From positions 682,001-746,000 of the forward strand of contig JAIVFI010000010.1 of the NCBI GenBank assembly GCA_025558095.1: a stretch of DNA of 64,000 nt, given 5' to 3'. Under the pieces are notes generated by a model. That model searched no databases. It was not told the origin of the DNA and worked only from the letters and a program-made list of their open reading frames with translations. The stretch comes from Hyaloraphidium curvatum. Lineage: Eukaryota > Monoblepharomycota > Hyaloraphidiomycetes > Hyaloraphidiales > Hyaloraphidiaceae. A program made the translations under genes and the position numbers. Below are positions 21,056-30,260 of this stretch, in pieces. How positions within the stretch are numbered: the first letter of the stretch is position 1; each line of letters begins with the position of its first letter.

Positions 21056-21859
21056 TGGCGAACAGGCGAATGGGTGTTCAGATAGTGTCCAGACGTGACC
21101 ACTGTCGGAGACGCGTGGAGCCCACCGTTGAAGAGCTGGGCGCGCGAAAGGAGCCGCCTATTGGCCACCACCGTGGGGCTCCGTCCCGTGGACGCCATTC
21201 CGGACGCGTCTCGGACACGGCAGGCCCTCGCGGCCGACTCCTTGCGAGGGAACGCACGCGGTGATTCGTTAGGCGATTTCTCTAAGGACCCGACGCCTCG
21301 CCGGATTTTGGCTTATCGCCCGCTAAGCGCATCACGTCCCATCTCCATCTCCTCGCGGCCCCCTCGCAGGCCCGTCCGCCCCGTGCCGGTCGCGCCGTCT
21401 CCGCGCGGCCGCACTCCCGCCGCGGCGCCGCCCCCGCCGCCCGCGCAGCGCCCCGCGTGCCCGCCGGCCGCGGACGGTCGCGGCATTCAGGTGCGCTGCC
21501 CGGCCGCCCCCGCGAGCGCCTGCTGACGCCCGCCGCCCCTCTGCGCCGCCTAATTGCGTTCATTATTGCCGCGTGCCGCCGCTGCCGCCGTGCGGCCGCC
21601 CTCTGGCCCCCGGATCGCCCGCCGCTGCCCCGACGCCACCCCGCCCCGCACACACGCGCACGCCCCATCACCTGCCTGCACCCCTCCCGGACCCCTCTGG
21701 ACGGATTTATCGGACTGCTGCGTGTTCTATCGCCCGCCCTTCCGGCCCCCGGAACGCGCGGCCGCCCCGCCGGCGCACACCCGGCCTATCGCATCGCAGC
21801 CCGGTCCGCGCCGGCTGTAGAGCCCCCTCTCCCCGCATACCCCGATCCCCGTCGCCACA
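21056..21859. promoter_or_regulatory. Divergent promoter region, YVC1/VMA16
   Basis: 804 bp between the starts of YVC1 (minus) and VMA16 (plus). The half next to VMA16 is strongly C-rich (polypyrimidine-like on the plus strand, 21330-21850), a common feature of highly expressed fungal genes. No TATA box was seen. Two vacuolar membrane proteins sharing one promoter region suggests co-regulation, but that is inference. Confidence 0.5.
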
Positions 21860-22736
21860 ATGGGCGCCATCAGCAATGTCGCCTCCTACTTCATCTACAC
21901 CCTCTTTGCGGTGTTCTTCTTCGTGGTCTTCCTCAACATGCTCTTCACCAACCAGGGGGAGCAGTTCAACGTGGGGAGGTACCTGGTCCAGGTGTCGCCG
22001 TACATGTGGTCGCAATTGGGGAGCTCGCTGTGCGTCGGGCTCAGCGTCGTCGGCGCAGCATGGTGCGTGGATCCTGGGGGCGAGCAACTGCGGAGCTCAC
22101 CACCGTGACCGAACGCGCAGGGGTATCTTCCTGACGGGCGCATCGATCATCGGTGCCGGCATGAAGACGCCGCGCATCATCGCCAAGAACCTCATTAGGT
22201 TTGTTTGACGGCAGGGCCGCTCGTGACCACGGCCTAACGCGCCCACCCAGCATTATCTTCTGCGAAGTCGTGGCCATCTACGGCATCATCATCGCCATCG
22301 TCTTCTCGGGCCGCGTCTCGTTCGTCTTCACCAACGCCGGATACTCGCGGGCGGACTACTTTGGCGGTGCGCTCCCTGCATCGCCCCATCCCTCTTTGCG
22401 CTCACCCCCTCCCCCATCCAGCCTACGCCCTGTTCTGGGGCGGCATCACCGTCGGCTTCTGCAACCTCGTCTGCGGCATCGCCGTGGGCATCACCGGCTC
22501 TGGCGCCGCCATCGCCGACGCGCACGACTCGACCCTCTTCGTCAAGATCCTCGTCGTCGAGATCTTCGGCTCCGTCATCGGGCTGTTCGGCCTGATCGTC
22601 GGGCTGCTGCAGAGCGGGAAGGTGCAGAACTTTGTGGGGGTTTCCAACGGCGCGGGTGGGTGCGGTGCGGGCGCGATCAGTCGGGCTGAGGCTGATCTTC
22701 CCCTTCCATACCACAGACACGATCGGCTACCCGTAG
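21860..22736 (+). CDS. VMA16: V-ATPase proteolipid subunit c''
   Basis: Five exons: 21860..22062, 22121..22198, 22251..22366, 22422..22655, 22717..22736; 216 residues, close to yeast Vma16 (213). Spliced protein carries the c'' signature [37 protein letters not shown], with the proton-carrying Glu in FCEVVAIYG and the second Glu in [14 protein letters not shown]. Five hydrophobic helices. It is a component of the rotating membrane ring of the vacuolar/Golgi H+-ATPase, which acidifies organelles. Intron 1 lies between AAW and GIFL; the last exon is only 20 nt (DTIGYP then TAG). All intron boundaries fall inside family-conserved text, so the model is firm. Confidence 0.96.
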
Positions 22737-22943
22737 GAGGGGCGTTTGTTGGTTCGGACGATAGACTTGGACCGGTGCCACGGGAATATTATCGGCATCT
22801 CTCTGCATCCGCGGCCTCGGCTTCTCGTCCAAATCCAATGCGGCGTCGCATCTTTCGCGCCGAACAATACATGACAGCGACAAAAATCGAGAGCACAACA
22901 GAGCGCCATCCGCTTCTTGCCGGCCAGACCCGCAACCCCCTGC

Positions 22944-23972
22944 TCAAGCGCACAACATGGACATGTCCGGGCAACTTCCCCCGAAGACGGTGACCTGGTA
23001 ATCGCAGGTCGACGCGTCGGAGCTGGCAAGCTGGCAAGCTCCCGTGACGGGCGGGCAGCTCCCGATGCGGACCGTCCCGGGGTTGCACTGGAGCACAACC
23101 CCCGCGGAACTGCCGGGAGCGGCCTGCGTGTTGGCGCCCGTCATGCCCAGGGCGATGAGGATGTTGATGGGATCCCCGATGCTGGCGGCCGCGACCTGGA
23201 CGCCGGTCGGCAGTGCCCCGCTGAGCAGCGCGGCGTCGACCGTTCCCGTGAGCTGTGACCCGGGCAGGGCGGCGTTGGAGAGAATGCCGGTGACCTGCGC
23301 CGCGGGGATGGTGGCGGAGGAGAGAGTGCCCGTCACTCGGGCGGCGGGGACGGTGGCAGAGACGAGGGTGCCCGTGATCTGCGAGCCGTCGATGGAGCCG
23401 TCGGCCGCGCAGCACGAAACGGGCGCCTGGTACCTGGAAGGCGAATAGCGGGATGAGCAGCGGGGCGACGAAGGGGTGCAACCATGCAAGTACCGCTCGT
23501 AAAGCTTGTTTTCCTCGGTGTAAAGGACGCAGGCCACGCGATCGGGCGGGGTGTCGGGGTAGCCGAGCTCGCTGGGTTTGACAGGCAGCATTGCCGGGGT
23601 TCAGTGCGCCGAAACAGACAGCGGGCCGCAGACAGCGGAGAGATGAGCCAATGCGCGAGCACGTCGGTGTCGCCGCCGCAGGTTCTAACGCACCAGTACG
23701 TGGACTCGACGGGGCACTCGCAACATGCTTTGCGGAAGTAGGCGAGCTCCGCCGGCGCGTCGGGGTTGCCGATGGGCCTGTCCGCGGGCGAGGATCAGCG
23801 CAACGCTCCGCTCAGATTATGGGTGAGATCCCACGCTTCGGCCGTCGGCCTGCGCGGCGGGGAGGGCACGTCAAACACGGCGCAGCGGCGGCGGGATTCG
23901 CGCGGGGACCCACGCGGCGGAGGCCAGCGCCGCCACGGTGGCGGCGCAGAGCGCAAAGAGGAGGCGGCGCAT
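22944..23972 (-). CDS. Secreted repeat protein B (paralogue of 12342-13311)
   Basis: Five exons (minus): 23914..23972, 23835..23849, 23694..23777, 23494..23571, 22944..23433; 241 residues. Same plan as protein A: signal peptide ([19 protein letters not shown]), 15-nt microexon (gccgacggccgaagc), Cys-rich exons with [11 protein letters not shown] and [17 protein letters not shown], then tandem units [14 protein letters not shown] / [14 protein letters not shown] / [14 protein letters not shown] / [14 protein letters not shown] and a Cys-rich end with stop after MLCA. It has about one more repeat than A. Exons 1-4 are identical in length to A, intron lengths are similar (64, 57, 122, 60 nt against 70, 58, 120, 56), and the donors match. 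Predicted extracellular, function unknown. VMA16 converges on it with a 207-bp gap. Confidence 0.83.
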
Positions 23973-24258
23973 GGTGTCGGGAGGCGCAGGGAGCCGCGGA
24001 GTGTGGGAACGAATAAGGGGGACTTAGCCGCAATGATTCTCGGCGGCCCTCGCTCCCACCAGCCTAGCCGATGCTGGCTGTGCCATTGCCTAGGACGGCC
24101 AAACGGCCATCCACACACGCCTCTTCGCGTTACGGGCAGGACAAGTCGCAATGGAAGCAGAACAGGCCGCTTCGGCTAGAACCAGGCTGGGTTTCACGTC
24201 TTCGATTCAAGAATGCCATGTTCCGCTACGCAACGCCAACAAGTCAAAAGGGGACGCA

Positions 24259-25365
24259 CTAACGCGCAGAGCCACCGGGGAACGGTATGACGTCTCCCTC
24301 CCCTTCAAAGTACCCGCTGTCCTTGGGCGTCTCCAATTCTTCAGAAATGTCAGCGGACTGTGGCTGCGCGAGCCTCAGCTCTCCGTCCTCGAAGCAGACG
24401 ATCCATCCGGAGCTGTCGGCCCGCGACAAGTCGTCACCGGAAGGGGATTCGTGGGTATGCGGTTGGGTATCCAGGGCGAGCCAGGGGTGTGCGAGCGCGG
24501 CGGCTGCGGCGGCCCTGCCGGCCGGGTCGCGCTCGAGGAGGCAAGAGAGGAAGGAGCGCAGCGGTTCGTCCATGCAACTTGGGAATTCAGGATCAGTTGT
24601 TGCGATGGATGTATAGAGCTCCTCGAATGTCCGGGAAGACTGGAAGGGCGTCTCGCCGGTCAGCACCTGCCAGACGAGGCAGCCCAGCGCCCAGATGTCG
24701 ACGCCGGAGTCGTATGCCTCGCCCCGAACAAGCTCCGGGGCGAGGTAGTAGGGCGTCCCAGCAATCGTCGTCATCCCATCGGTCGTGATCTTGAGGACAG
24801 GGGAGTCCTCCGGGCTGCTGCCGGCCACGTCGCCCACGTGTGCCGAGCCAAAGTCGGCCAGGCACAGCGACTCTGCGACGAACGCGGGGTCGCGTACGAG
24901 CACGTTGGCAGGCTTGACATCGCGGTGTACTGTCCCGGCAGCATGCAGCTCCGCCAGCGCCTGCAGAATCGACCGGGCGATTCCCCGGGCCAGCGGCACC
25001 GGCAGCGGCCCGCGCTCCCCGAGGAAACACTGCAGGTCCGGCCCGCGGACGAGCTCCTCGACGATGTAGCCCTTGCCGCCGGCCGAGAACGCCTCGAGCA
25101 TGCGCACGAAGTGGGGGTGGCCGCGGTGGCGGTACAGTACGGCGGCCTCGCGGCGGAAGGCGCGACCGAAAGTGTCGAGGCGGTAGGCCTTGACAGCCAC
25201 GCGGGTCCCGTCGGGGCGCTCTGCCTCTCGAACCGAGGCCTGCGTGCCGGAGCCGATGTGTCGCAGCATCTTGAGCTCGGCGCGGCGGGCGCGGCCGGCG
25301 GGGCCGGAGGGGGGCGGCCAAATGGGGGGTGGCAAGGTGGGCGGCGCGTCGGAGAGTGCCGCCAT
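24259..25365 (-). CDS. Serine/threonine protein kinase
   Basis: Single exon, 368 residues, ATG at 25363-25365. Complete kinase domain, residues ~30-290: glycine loop GSGTQASV, VAVK lysine, catalytic HRDVKPAN, DFG in LADFGSAHVG, activation segment ending GTPYYLAPEL, then DIWALGCLVWQVLTGETPF. The domain closes at AHPWLAL and is followed by a short acidic tail with no known domain. It resembles the AGC/CAMK-like group near PDK1 (threonine-containing activation loop, LGCLVWQ-type DIWALGC), but there is no PH domain, so PDK1 is not claimed. Phosphorylates Ser/Thr of unknown substrates, probably cytosolic. Confidence 0.93.
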   Translation of the reverse strand: MAALSDAPPTLPPPIWPPPSGPAGRARRAELKMLRHIGSGTQASVREAERPDGTRVAVKAYRLDTFGRAFRREAAVLYRHRGHPHFVRMLEAFSAGGKGYIVEELVRGPDLQCFLGERGPLPVPLARGIARSILQALAELHAAGTVHRDVKPANVLVRDPAFVAESLCLADFGSAHVGDVAGSSPEDSPVLKITTDGMTTIAGTPYYLAPELVRGEAYDSGVDIWALGCLVWQVLTGETPFQSSRTFEELYTSIATTDPEFPSCMDEPLRSFLSCLLERDPAGRAAAAAALAHPWLALDTQPHTHESPSGDDLSRADSSGWIVCFEDGELRLAQPQSADISEELETPKDSGYFEGEGDVIPFPGGSAR

Positions 25366-26555
25366 GCGGAGATATCGCTGTGCGAGCGAGACGAGGTTGT
25401 TTCACGGCGGCAGAATGCTCGCCTGCCAGCGAGGGGTGAGGCGAAAAGGTCAGCGCTGCGTTTGGAAACCAGCGCCGCGGTGGCGGCCGCGTCACCGGAA
25501 ACGGGCGTCCTGTGCCCGGATGACGCTGGCAGCTTGACCCACCCGGTGTACGGTCGAGCTTGTTCGCCCGCTGCGGGCAAGATGGGGCGGCCGCACTGGG
25601 AGGTCGGATCTGTGTGTCAATGCTTTGGGTTGCGGCCAGCCGCACTGGGCCGCCAGTCCCTGTGAAACCTAAATGGCGAAGCGGCCGTTCCTGGCCGCGA
25701 GCATTTCATCCACTCGCCCCATTCAATCTCGGACTTTGCATCAATGCTCGCAAATCTGCTGTCCGGGACCTCGAAGGGCATGCAACGGTTGCGAGAATGG
25801 ACCGCCTTCGCGCTGGGAAGGTACAGCCAACCGAGCCTCGGGACCCCCGCTCGTTGGAGCCTGCAAGCGCACGGCAACCCCGCGGTCCCCGCCGCGCGCC
25901 ATGCCTACTCATCCGGCTCTTTAATGGTGCATTGTCGCCGCGCTGGAGCAGCTTCCACTTCGGAGACCCGACCGACCGCCGACTTCCGGGCGGAAACCGC
26001 ACCGCCGGGACCCGCATTGCCGACGACCATGCAGCACACTCGAGCCGTCCGCTGGTCTACGGATCGGGTGTAGGAAGACGGCCCAATGCTTTCCACGCCG
26101 CGGAGAGAGCCGTGGAGGGAAGGGAGCCGGCCGGCTGCACGCACATCGGGCGGGTTCGGGGGCCGTCGCAGAGCTCCGGATCGCTGCGAATATCAAGCGA
26201 GCGAAAACGACAACGGCCAATGAGATACCTCTCATTGGTTCCCGGGAACCGCCGTGATCTCCGGCAATGCCGCCGTCAGGATGGGTGGTTGCCCCTTCCG
26301 ACGAGCAGTCCCGCTGACGTCAGAGACGAAGCCAAACGCAGGTTAATGACCAACCTTCGCCGGGCCTCGGTTCGGGCCGACGGCCAACCTGCCGGACTGC
26401 ACATCAACGCACGCCGCGTGAAATGTGGATTGATCCAGCTAATCTCCTACGATGCCGCTTTTCGAGCGATTCGCATCCGCGCCTCCAGCAAGAAAGGAAC
26501 GTACATTCGAAAAGCAAGCATCCATATGCAAAGCATAAGCCTAGCCTCCGCTGCT
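25366..26555. other. Long intergenic region
   Basis: About 1.2 kb upstream of the Ser/Thr kinase and downstream of an F-box gene, lower in GC than the coding DNA. No coding frame is convincing on either strand. A perfect 14-bp palindrome (ggttcccgggaacc) lies at 26237-26250 and a CRE-like TGACGTCA at 26315-26322. Whether either regulates a neighbour is unknown. Confidence 0.45.
26237..26250. repeat. 14-bp perfect palindrome
   Basis: The sequence ggttcccgggaacc equals its own reverse complement. It lies in a 1.2-kb gene-free stretch about 65 bp from a CRE-like octamer. It could be a dimeric transcription-factor site, or chance in GC-rich DNA. Confidence 0.5.
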
Positions 26556-28175
26556 TTAGCGCGAGCACCAACGGCGGCACCGGCACACGGGCTTCCAACC
26601 CGCGTAGGCACCCGGCCTTGGAGGGCCCACGGGGAGCAGGTCCGCGGGGCCGGGTCCTCCGTCGAACGGTGCCGGGGCCTGTTGCGCTTCGCCCTGCCCC
26701 GCCACGTCCAATGCTGCATCATCCTGCACTGTCGCATCCTGCGCTGGCGCCTCCGGCTGGGCCCCTTCCTCCTCCTGGCCCTGCGCGGCCGGCTGTCCCT
26801 CGTCGGGCTGCAGCACCCGTTCCCAGTCCTCCACTCGCCTCCGCTTCCCCTTCCCCTCGACAGGCACCTCCTCGTACCCGCAACCGTTATGCGCGGCGCA
26901 CCTCGGGCAGTACGCCTCCCCGTCCCTCGGACACCTCGCCCACCCCGCCTCTCTCCACACCCTCCAAACCGCCTCCTCCCTCCCGTGTTCCCCTCCGAAC
27001 GACCGCCCGCAGACGTGGCACAGATACCCAGGGCATCCGTGCGTAGCGCACCGCAGGCCGCAGGAGGTCCACGCAGGGTCGGAAGTGCGGGGAGCTTGGT
27101 TGCCGCACGCGGGGCCGACGAAGGCACACCTCGTGCACATGGCTTTGACCAGCCTAGCGGCGTCCTCGCGCCGGGCTGCCCATGGCGGGAGAGGGGTGTG
27201 AGGGCGGCCGCCCCAATCCGGCCCGCAGCGCCGGCCGCAGCATGGCAGCAAGAACGGCGCCAGGAACCCGCCCGGCAAGGCGTCGGGGTAATCCAGGGGG
27301 TACGCGTCGGCGGTACAGCCCGAAATGCAGAGGGTCAGGAGCCGGCGAGCGGGGTGCAAGGGAAGGAGAGGGGCGGGGCGGAGGAGGCGGAAGTGCCAGG
27401 GGTCGTCGTCGTCGGCGTCGGAGGGGGCTGGGGAGGGGGCACGGGAGGGGGGGCCGGTGCCATCCGAGCGCGGTTCGGCGTCGCGGGGGTCCCACACGGA
27501 GAAGGCGTCGGAAGCAGGGCCCGAAGCGCGGCCCGCGGCCGAGCTCGGGCCTTCTTCCGCGTCGGAGGACCCGCTCCTGCCCACGCCGAGCATCCAGGGC
27601 CTCGCCCATTCCACGAGGTCGTCCAACGAGGCCCACGCGACCCCCTTGCACCCCACGGCAGACAAATGCTCGAGGTTCCTGTTGCCGCACGCGGCCAGCG
27701 CGGTGTGCAGCCCGCGCCGCGAGATGCCGGTCCAGTCCAGCCGCACCGTGCGCACAGAGTCCAGAGCGGCGGGCGCGAGGTTGCGGAACAGGCTGACAAC
27801 GGTGGCGTCGAATACAATCGTGGGGCATGCGCCCCCTGCGGACCGCATCGAGCCGCGAGAAACGGGGACGCCCGGGGTCTGCGCACCGGCAAAGTCGATT
27901 GTGCGCCACGCCCCGTGCGCGGCGGTTTCGAATCCCTGCAGAAAAACAAGCCGCCGCAGCGCACGGCACGTTGACCCGAGGAGGAGGAGAGACGGGAGCG
28001 GCAGGGTGGCGACGAGGAGCCCGAGCACGTCGACCGGAAGGGCGAGCAGGGGAGCGTCCGTGTCCTCCGCCAGTGGGGTCGAACCCGAAGCGGGCGCCCG
28101 ATTTCCGGCATTCGGGAGGTCGGCAACGTTGGCAGGGGCTGCATCGGCCGGAGGCGCTTCCGAAGCGGGCTCCAT
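26556..28175 (-). CDS. F-box protein with Cys-rich C-terminal domain
   Basis: Single exon, 539 residues, ATG 28173-28175. F-box at residues ~43-80 (LLALPVDVLGLLVATLPLPS, then STCRALRRLVF), followed by an LRR-like stretch (VRTVRLDWTGISRRGLHTAL) and low-complexity Ser/Pro. Residues ~330-450 hold about 18 cysteines in CxxC-type pairs (CTRCAFVGPACG, LCHVCGRSFGG, CPRCAAHNGC), likely zinc-binding. The last 80 residues are Glu/Gln/Ala-rich. Such F-box plus zinc-ribbon proteins occur in fungi as putative SCF substrate receptors. The intact frame of 1.6 kb and strong third-position GC support a real gene. Function unknown beyond the F-box. Confidence 0.8.
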   Translation of the reverse strand: MEPASEAPPADAAPANVADLPNAGNRAPASGSTPLAEDTDAPLLALPVDVLGLLVATLPLPSLLLLGSTCRALRRLVFLQGFETAAHGAWRTIDFAGAQTPGVPVSRGSMRSAGGACPTIVFDATVVSLFRNLAPAALDSVRTVRLDWTGISRRGLHTALAACGNRNLEHLSAVGCKGVAWASLDDLVEWARPWMLGVGRSGSSDAEEGPSSAAGRASGPASDAFSVWDPRDAEPRSDGTGPPSRAPSPAPSDADDDDPWHFRLLRPAPLLPLHPARRLLTLCISGCTADAYPLDYPDALPGGFLAPFLLPCCGRRCGPDWGGRPHTPLPPWAARREDAARLVKAMCTRCAFVGPACGNQAPRTSDPAWTSCGLRCATHGCPGYLCHVCGRSFGGEHGREEAVWRVWREAGWARCPRDGEAYCPRCAAHNGCGYEEVPVEGKGKRRRVEDWERVLQPDEGQPAAQGQEEEGAQPEAPAQDATVQDDAALDVAGQGEAQQAPAPFDGGPGPADLLPVGPPRPGAYAGWKPVCRCRRWCSR

Positions 28176-28646
28176 GGCGGCAGAAGTAGGTGGTGTCTGC
28201 GCAGCGCGGGCGTCTCAAATGACCTCGCTCATACTTCTCAAACCAATCTCTCACGGCCGATCAGACTGTTAACCAGTTCCAGGAGCCCATCGCTGGATCG
28301 ATACACCATCCTGTAATAGAGTGCCCAATTCGGGTGTTTCGCCAGGCCGACAGAGGAAAGGGCCGCAGAAGGTTTCGCCGAGGTATCGATCGCTCATGCG
28401 AGGGAATCCTCGGATGGAATCGCGAAGTTCCATCAATGTGGAAGTCCACCGTATCACTTATTCGCAACGCGAGGGAAGTGTTGCGGGGTGGGTCCCGTGT
28501 GAGCCAGGGGCACGTGAGCCTGTGACGCCTGCGCGCCGCTCGCAAGTTCGTCAGTCATTTTCTTTATTCCCCCGACGGCCGACAGCCTCCCACTTTCGCT
28601 ACCGTACTCTCCTGCACCCGTCCTCCGCTGGCTACATCTCCAGCCC
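28176..28646. other. Intergenic region
   Basis: 471 bp between two minus-strand genes (F-box upstream, beta-lactamase-fold downstream). AT-richer around 28200-28480. No gene recognised; it should contain the F-box promoter. Confidence 0.4.
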
Positions 28647-29852
28647 TCACGGCATCCACACCGGCAGCCCCAGCGCCTCGGCGACCTTGACGAACGCGGG
28701 CGTCGCCTGGTGCGCCTCCTGGTCCGACGCCGGCGACACGGTGTTGAAGATGACCACCGTCGCGTCCCCCTGTTCGTGCCTCCCCACGGCGCCCCTGAGG
28801 CCCTGCAGCGACGGGTTGGTGAAGGTCCAGTTGGACCACACGCCGGTGCCCATGCCGTAGTACTTCTGCGGGTTCGGCCCGAAACCGAACCCGGGGTAGG
28901 AGAGCAGGGTCTTGAGCGAGGCGGGGGAGAGCACGCGGCCGCCGTTGAGCGCCTCCATCCACGTCCTGACGTCGTCCTGCTGGCATATCAGGTGGCCCGG
29001 GAACGAGATCCACTGCGGGTTCCAGAAGGTGGCTTCCTCGTACACGCCGCGCTCGGAGGTGTACGAGTGCAGGACGGGGTCGGGGATCGAGGGGTTCCAG
29101 GGCATGTAGGAGGAGGTCATGTTCAGCGGGCGGAGCCAGCGCGCCGTGATGAGGTCCTGGACCTTCTGGCCCGTCGCGCTTTCGATGCACAGGCCCTGTA
29201 CGCGAGCGCGTCGATCAGCAGATCCCACAAAGTGCTCTCCGGGGGCAACACGTACCAGGATCACCAGGTTCGTGTCGGAAAAGTGCCAATTCGTCCCAGG
29301 CTCGAAAAGCAGCGGCACACTGATTCCGTAGCCGACCAACTCCCTAGGATCCCATGTCCTGAAGGGGTTTTGGTAGAAGGCCTTCTGGAAGCTGTCCATG
29401 CCGGGAAAGTGCTCGATGCCCGACGTGCCGCTCGCCAGCATCCTCAGCGTGATCTTGTCGGCCTTGGGAATGCCCAGAGAGGGGACGAATTTCGCGACGG
29501 GGTCGTCGATGCCCAGCACGCCCTCCTCGGCGAGCTTGAGGTACAGCGCCGTGAGCAGGCTCGAGCCCACGTTGCCGCAGATGTGCCGCATGTCCGGGTT
29601 GGCGGGCAGGCCGGGGAGCGAGTCGCCCAGCCCGCCGACGGCCACGGGCTGCCCCTTGTGCCACACGCCGGCGACGAGCGCGGCGAGGGAGCCGCCGAAG
29701 AAGGTCTCGCGCAGGGCCGCGGCGACGTTCTGTGCGGCGGGGTGCGCGGGGGACACGCAGAGCCCGCGGTCGAACGCGGTGCCGGCCGGGCAGCTGAACG
29801 CCGCGGCGGCGCCGACGAACGAGAGGACGGCGAGGGTGAGCGAGAAACGCAT
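28647..29852 (-). CDS. Secreted beta-lactamase-fold protein, catalytic residues lost
   Basis: Exons 29256..29852 and 28647..29195, 381 residues, with a signal peptide (MRFSLTLAVLSFVGAAAAF). The fold is the class C beta-lactamase/DD-peptidase family (AEEGVLGIDDPVAKFVPSLG, ITLRMLASGTSGIEH, FEPGTNWHFSDTN). Active members have S-x-x-K, Y-x-N and a late K/H-x-G motif. Here the S-x-x-K position reads N-V-G-S, the Y-S-N position reads F-S-D, and HEQG is at the third. The product is therefore predicted to be an extracellular pseudo-enzyme, perhaps a binding protein. Intron 29196-29255 (60 nt, GTACGT...ACAG) has no stop; removal gives LVILGLCIESATGQKVQDLI, which matches the family, so it is probably spliced. 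Confidence 0.87.
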   Translation of the reverse strand: MRFSLTLAVLSFVGAAAAFSCPAGTAFDRGLCVSPAHPAAQNVAAALRETFFGGSLAALVAGVWHKGQPVAVGGLGDSLPGLPANPDMRHICGNVGSSLLTALYLKLAEEGVLGIDDPVAKFVPSLGIPKADKITLRMLASGTSGIEHFPGMDSFQKAFYQNPFRTWDPRELVGYGISVPLLFEPGTNWHFSDTNLVILVRVAPGEHFVGSADRRARVQGLCIESATGQKVQDLITARWLRPLNMTSSYMPWNPSIPDPVLHSYTSERGVYEEATFWNPQWISFPGHLICQQDDVRTWMEALNGGRVLSPASLKTLLSYPGFGFGPNPQKYYGMGTGVWSNWTFTNPSLQGLRGAVGRHEQGDATVVIFNTVSPASDQEAHQATPAFVKVAEALGLPVWMP

Positions 29853-30260
29853 TGTCGAGGCCGTGATGGGCGGGCGGCGGGATGGTGGCCGGCGTGCTGC
29901 GCCGCGCGAATCTTCTACGCGGGCGGCTGACGCTGCGGCGGGCGGGGATTCGCCGGGTCCACCAGCTGTCGCGCCCCCTCACTCCAAGGCCGACCGATGA
30001 TGCGGGCCGGATGTGATTCGGCCGGATGGATGGCCCGATAAGCCAGCGGGGCCGACCCGCGCTGGCGTCTAAGGACGCTCTGGTCGGTCATGGTCGGTCA
30101 TTGGGTTGGGGGGCTTTGCTCAATGCGGGGCGCAGCGGCCGGCCAAGCCCATGGCGACGAACGCGCACCAGTACTTTCGGGGCTGAGCTTCTGGATATGA
30201 TACCACCTTAGTGCAGATGCTTCCTGTGGACTGCAATGTTGCCGGTGTGTTCAGGAGGAG
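29853..30260. other. Divergent intergenic region
   Basis: 408 bp between starts of the beta-lactamase-fold gene (minus) and the SET gene (plus). Contains a tandem decamer tggtcggtca twice at 30081-30100. No other motif or gene recognised. Confidence 0.45.

Noticed and set aside
25560-27974. Open frame of 804 codons on the plus strand
   Set aside because: It runs across intergenic DNA and antisense to the F-box gene, has no recognisable domain, an implausible Arg/Pro/Gly composition, and a non-ATG beginning. Antisense shadow of GC-rich coding sequence.
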